Source: Acinetobacter sp. (lineage in GTDB: Bacteria > Pseudomonadota > Gammaproteobacteria > Pseudomonadales > Moraxellaceae). Taken from it: a DNA stretch of 6,485 bases. The position numbers and the translations under genes were made by a program. The DNA lies in assembly GCA_030523805.1 (NCBI GenBank), contig JAUNHS010000074.1, positions 2,611-9,095 of the forward strand. The letters run 5' to 3'. The notes below the pieces were generated by a model that had not been told where the DNA came from, made no database searches, and was given only the letters and a program-made list of their open reading frames with translations. Position 1 is the first letter of the stretch. The number at the start of each line of letters is the position of its first letter. Shown here in pieces: positions 5,958 through 6,485 of the stretch.

Positions 5958-6485
5958 TTAACCTGCCGTTGGTAATGGCGGCGGTAATGTTGCATCTTGT
6001 TCAGCATCTAAAGTTGCTTCTTCCACTGGATTTTCCGCAACATAGACTTTTGGTGGTTGTGGTTCACGACGATTCATAATATCAACCACTTGATCACGAT
6101 CAATCGTTTCCCATTCCATCAAGGCTTTCACCATTGCATGAGCAATGTCTTGGTTATTTTCTAAAATATCCCAAGCGACTTTATATTGCTCATCTAAAAT
6201 GCGACGAATTTCAGCATCTACGGCTTGTTGCGTTGCTTCAGCAATTGGACGACCCAAACTACCATATTGGTTGTCGTTATCTTCATAGACCATCACGCCC
6301 ATTTTGTCCGACATACCATATTTTGTTACCATTGAGCGTGCCATTTTGGTTGCACGTTCAAAGTCGTTTGATGCACCTGTAGATTGCTGATTAATAAAGA
6401 TTTCTTCAGCAATACGACCACCAAATAAAATAGAAATGTCATTGAGCATTTTTGTTTTATAATGGCTGACAGCATCTTGCTCTGG
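5958..6485 (-). CDS. ftsH: ATP-dependent zinc metalloprotease FtsH, C-terminal part
   Basis: FtsH is a hexameric inner-membrane AAA+ protease that degrades misfolded membrane proteins and regulators. Only the last 175 codons are present, and the gene continues past the right edge, so the membrane segments, the AAA module and the HEXXH zinc motif are not visible. The frame is open to the edge, beginning PEQDAVSHYKTKM, which matches LPEGDAISASRQKL of E. coli FtsH. Peptidase M41 hallmarks follow: LFGGRIAEEIF, then STGASND, whose Asp (residue 41 of this fragment) is the third zinc ligand in the family. Next come a MARSMVTKYGMSDKMG helix and the WETIDRDQVVDIMNRR segment. The tail is proline-rich, ending PPPLPTAG, and is probably unstructured. 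The methionine at 6449 is internal, not a start. In E. coli folP follows ftsH, but here a terminator closes the transcript at once. Confidence 0.97.
   Translation of the reverse strand, partial: PEQDAVSHYKTKMLNDISILFGGRIAEEIFINQQSTGASNDFERATKMARSMVTKYGMSDKMGVMVYEDNDNQYGSLGRPIAEATQQAVDAEIRRILDEQYKVAWDILENNQDIAHAMVKALMEWETIDRDQVVDIMNRREPQPPKVYVAENPVEEATLDAEQDATLPPPLPTAG

Noticed and set aside
5825..6007. A 60-codon minus-strand frame across the ftsH end, the palindrome and both terminators
   Set aside because: It overlaps the ftsH C-terminus in another frame and translates terminator stems, so it is not a gene.
6134..6382. An 82-codon plus-strand frame opposite ftsH
   Set aside because: It is antisense to the conserved M41 peptidase segment, with no recognisable motif.

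Overview
The window is AT-rich and looks like a gammaproteobacterial chromosome, most likely Acinetobacter or a close relative in the Moraxellaceae. That placement rests on the cmk-rpsA pairing, my recollection of how Acinetobacter Cmk, FtsH and Ung proteins read, and the base composition. It is a judgement from memory, not a search. Almost everything is housekeeping sequence. I found no phage, insertion sequence, CRISPR array, toxin-antitoxin pair or defence genes.

Six genes run leftward on the minus strand with little space between them: a QueD/PTPS-family pterin synthase (4951-5547), ung (4196-4924), a 3-hydroxyisobutyryl-CoA hydrolase-like crotonase (3075-4199), tadA (2580-3074), cmk (1848-2543) and rpsA (62-1741). 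Successive junctions are a 26-nt gap, a 4-nt ATGA overlap, a direct TAA-GTG abutment, a 36-nt gap and a 106-nt gap. The run ends in a perfect 14-bp inverted-repeat terminator at 1-34. The 106-nt gap before rpsA holds a perfect 8-bp hairpin and only a weak ribosome-binding site, which fits a controlled S1 initiation region.

Rightward on the plus strand is a single tRNA-Asn(GUU) at 5745-5820. It has a textbook sigma-70 promoter (TTGCCA, 17 nt, TATAAT) and a strong intrinsic terminator. Convergent with it, the last 175 codons of ftsH (5958 to the right edge, minus strand) end three bases before a second perfect 14-bp terminator. A 14-bp perfect palindrome lies between the two terminators.

The genes fall loosely into information processing: tRNA wobble-base modification (TadA, the QueD-like protein, and a GUU tRNA that is a queuosine substrate), uracil removal from DNA (Ung), CMP/dCMP phosphorylation (Cmk) and translation (S1). 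The acyl-CoA hydrolase is the outlier. The points most worth checking are the C-x4-HGH active-site spacing of the long QueD-like protein, the rpsA leader structures, and the tight ung/hydrolase/tadA coupling. I do not see an undescribed multi-gene system here.
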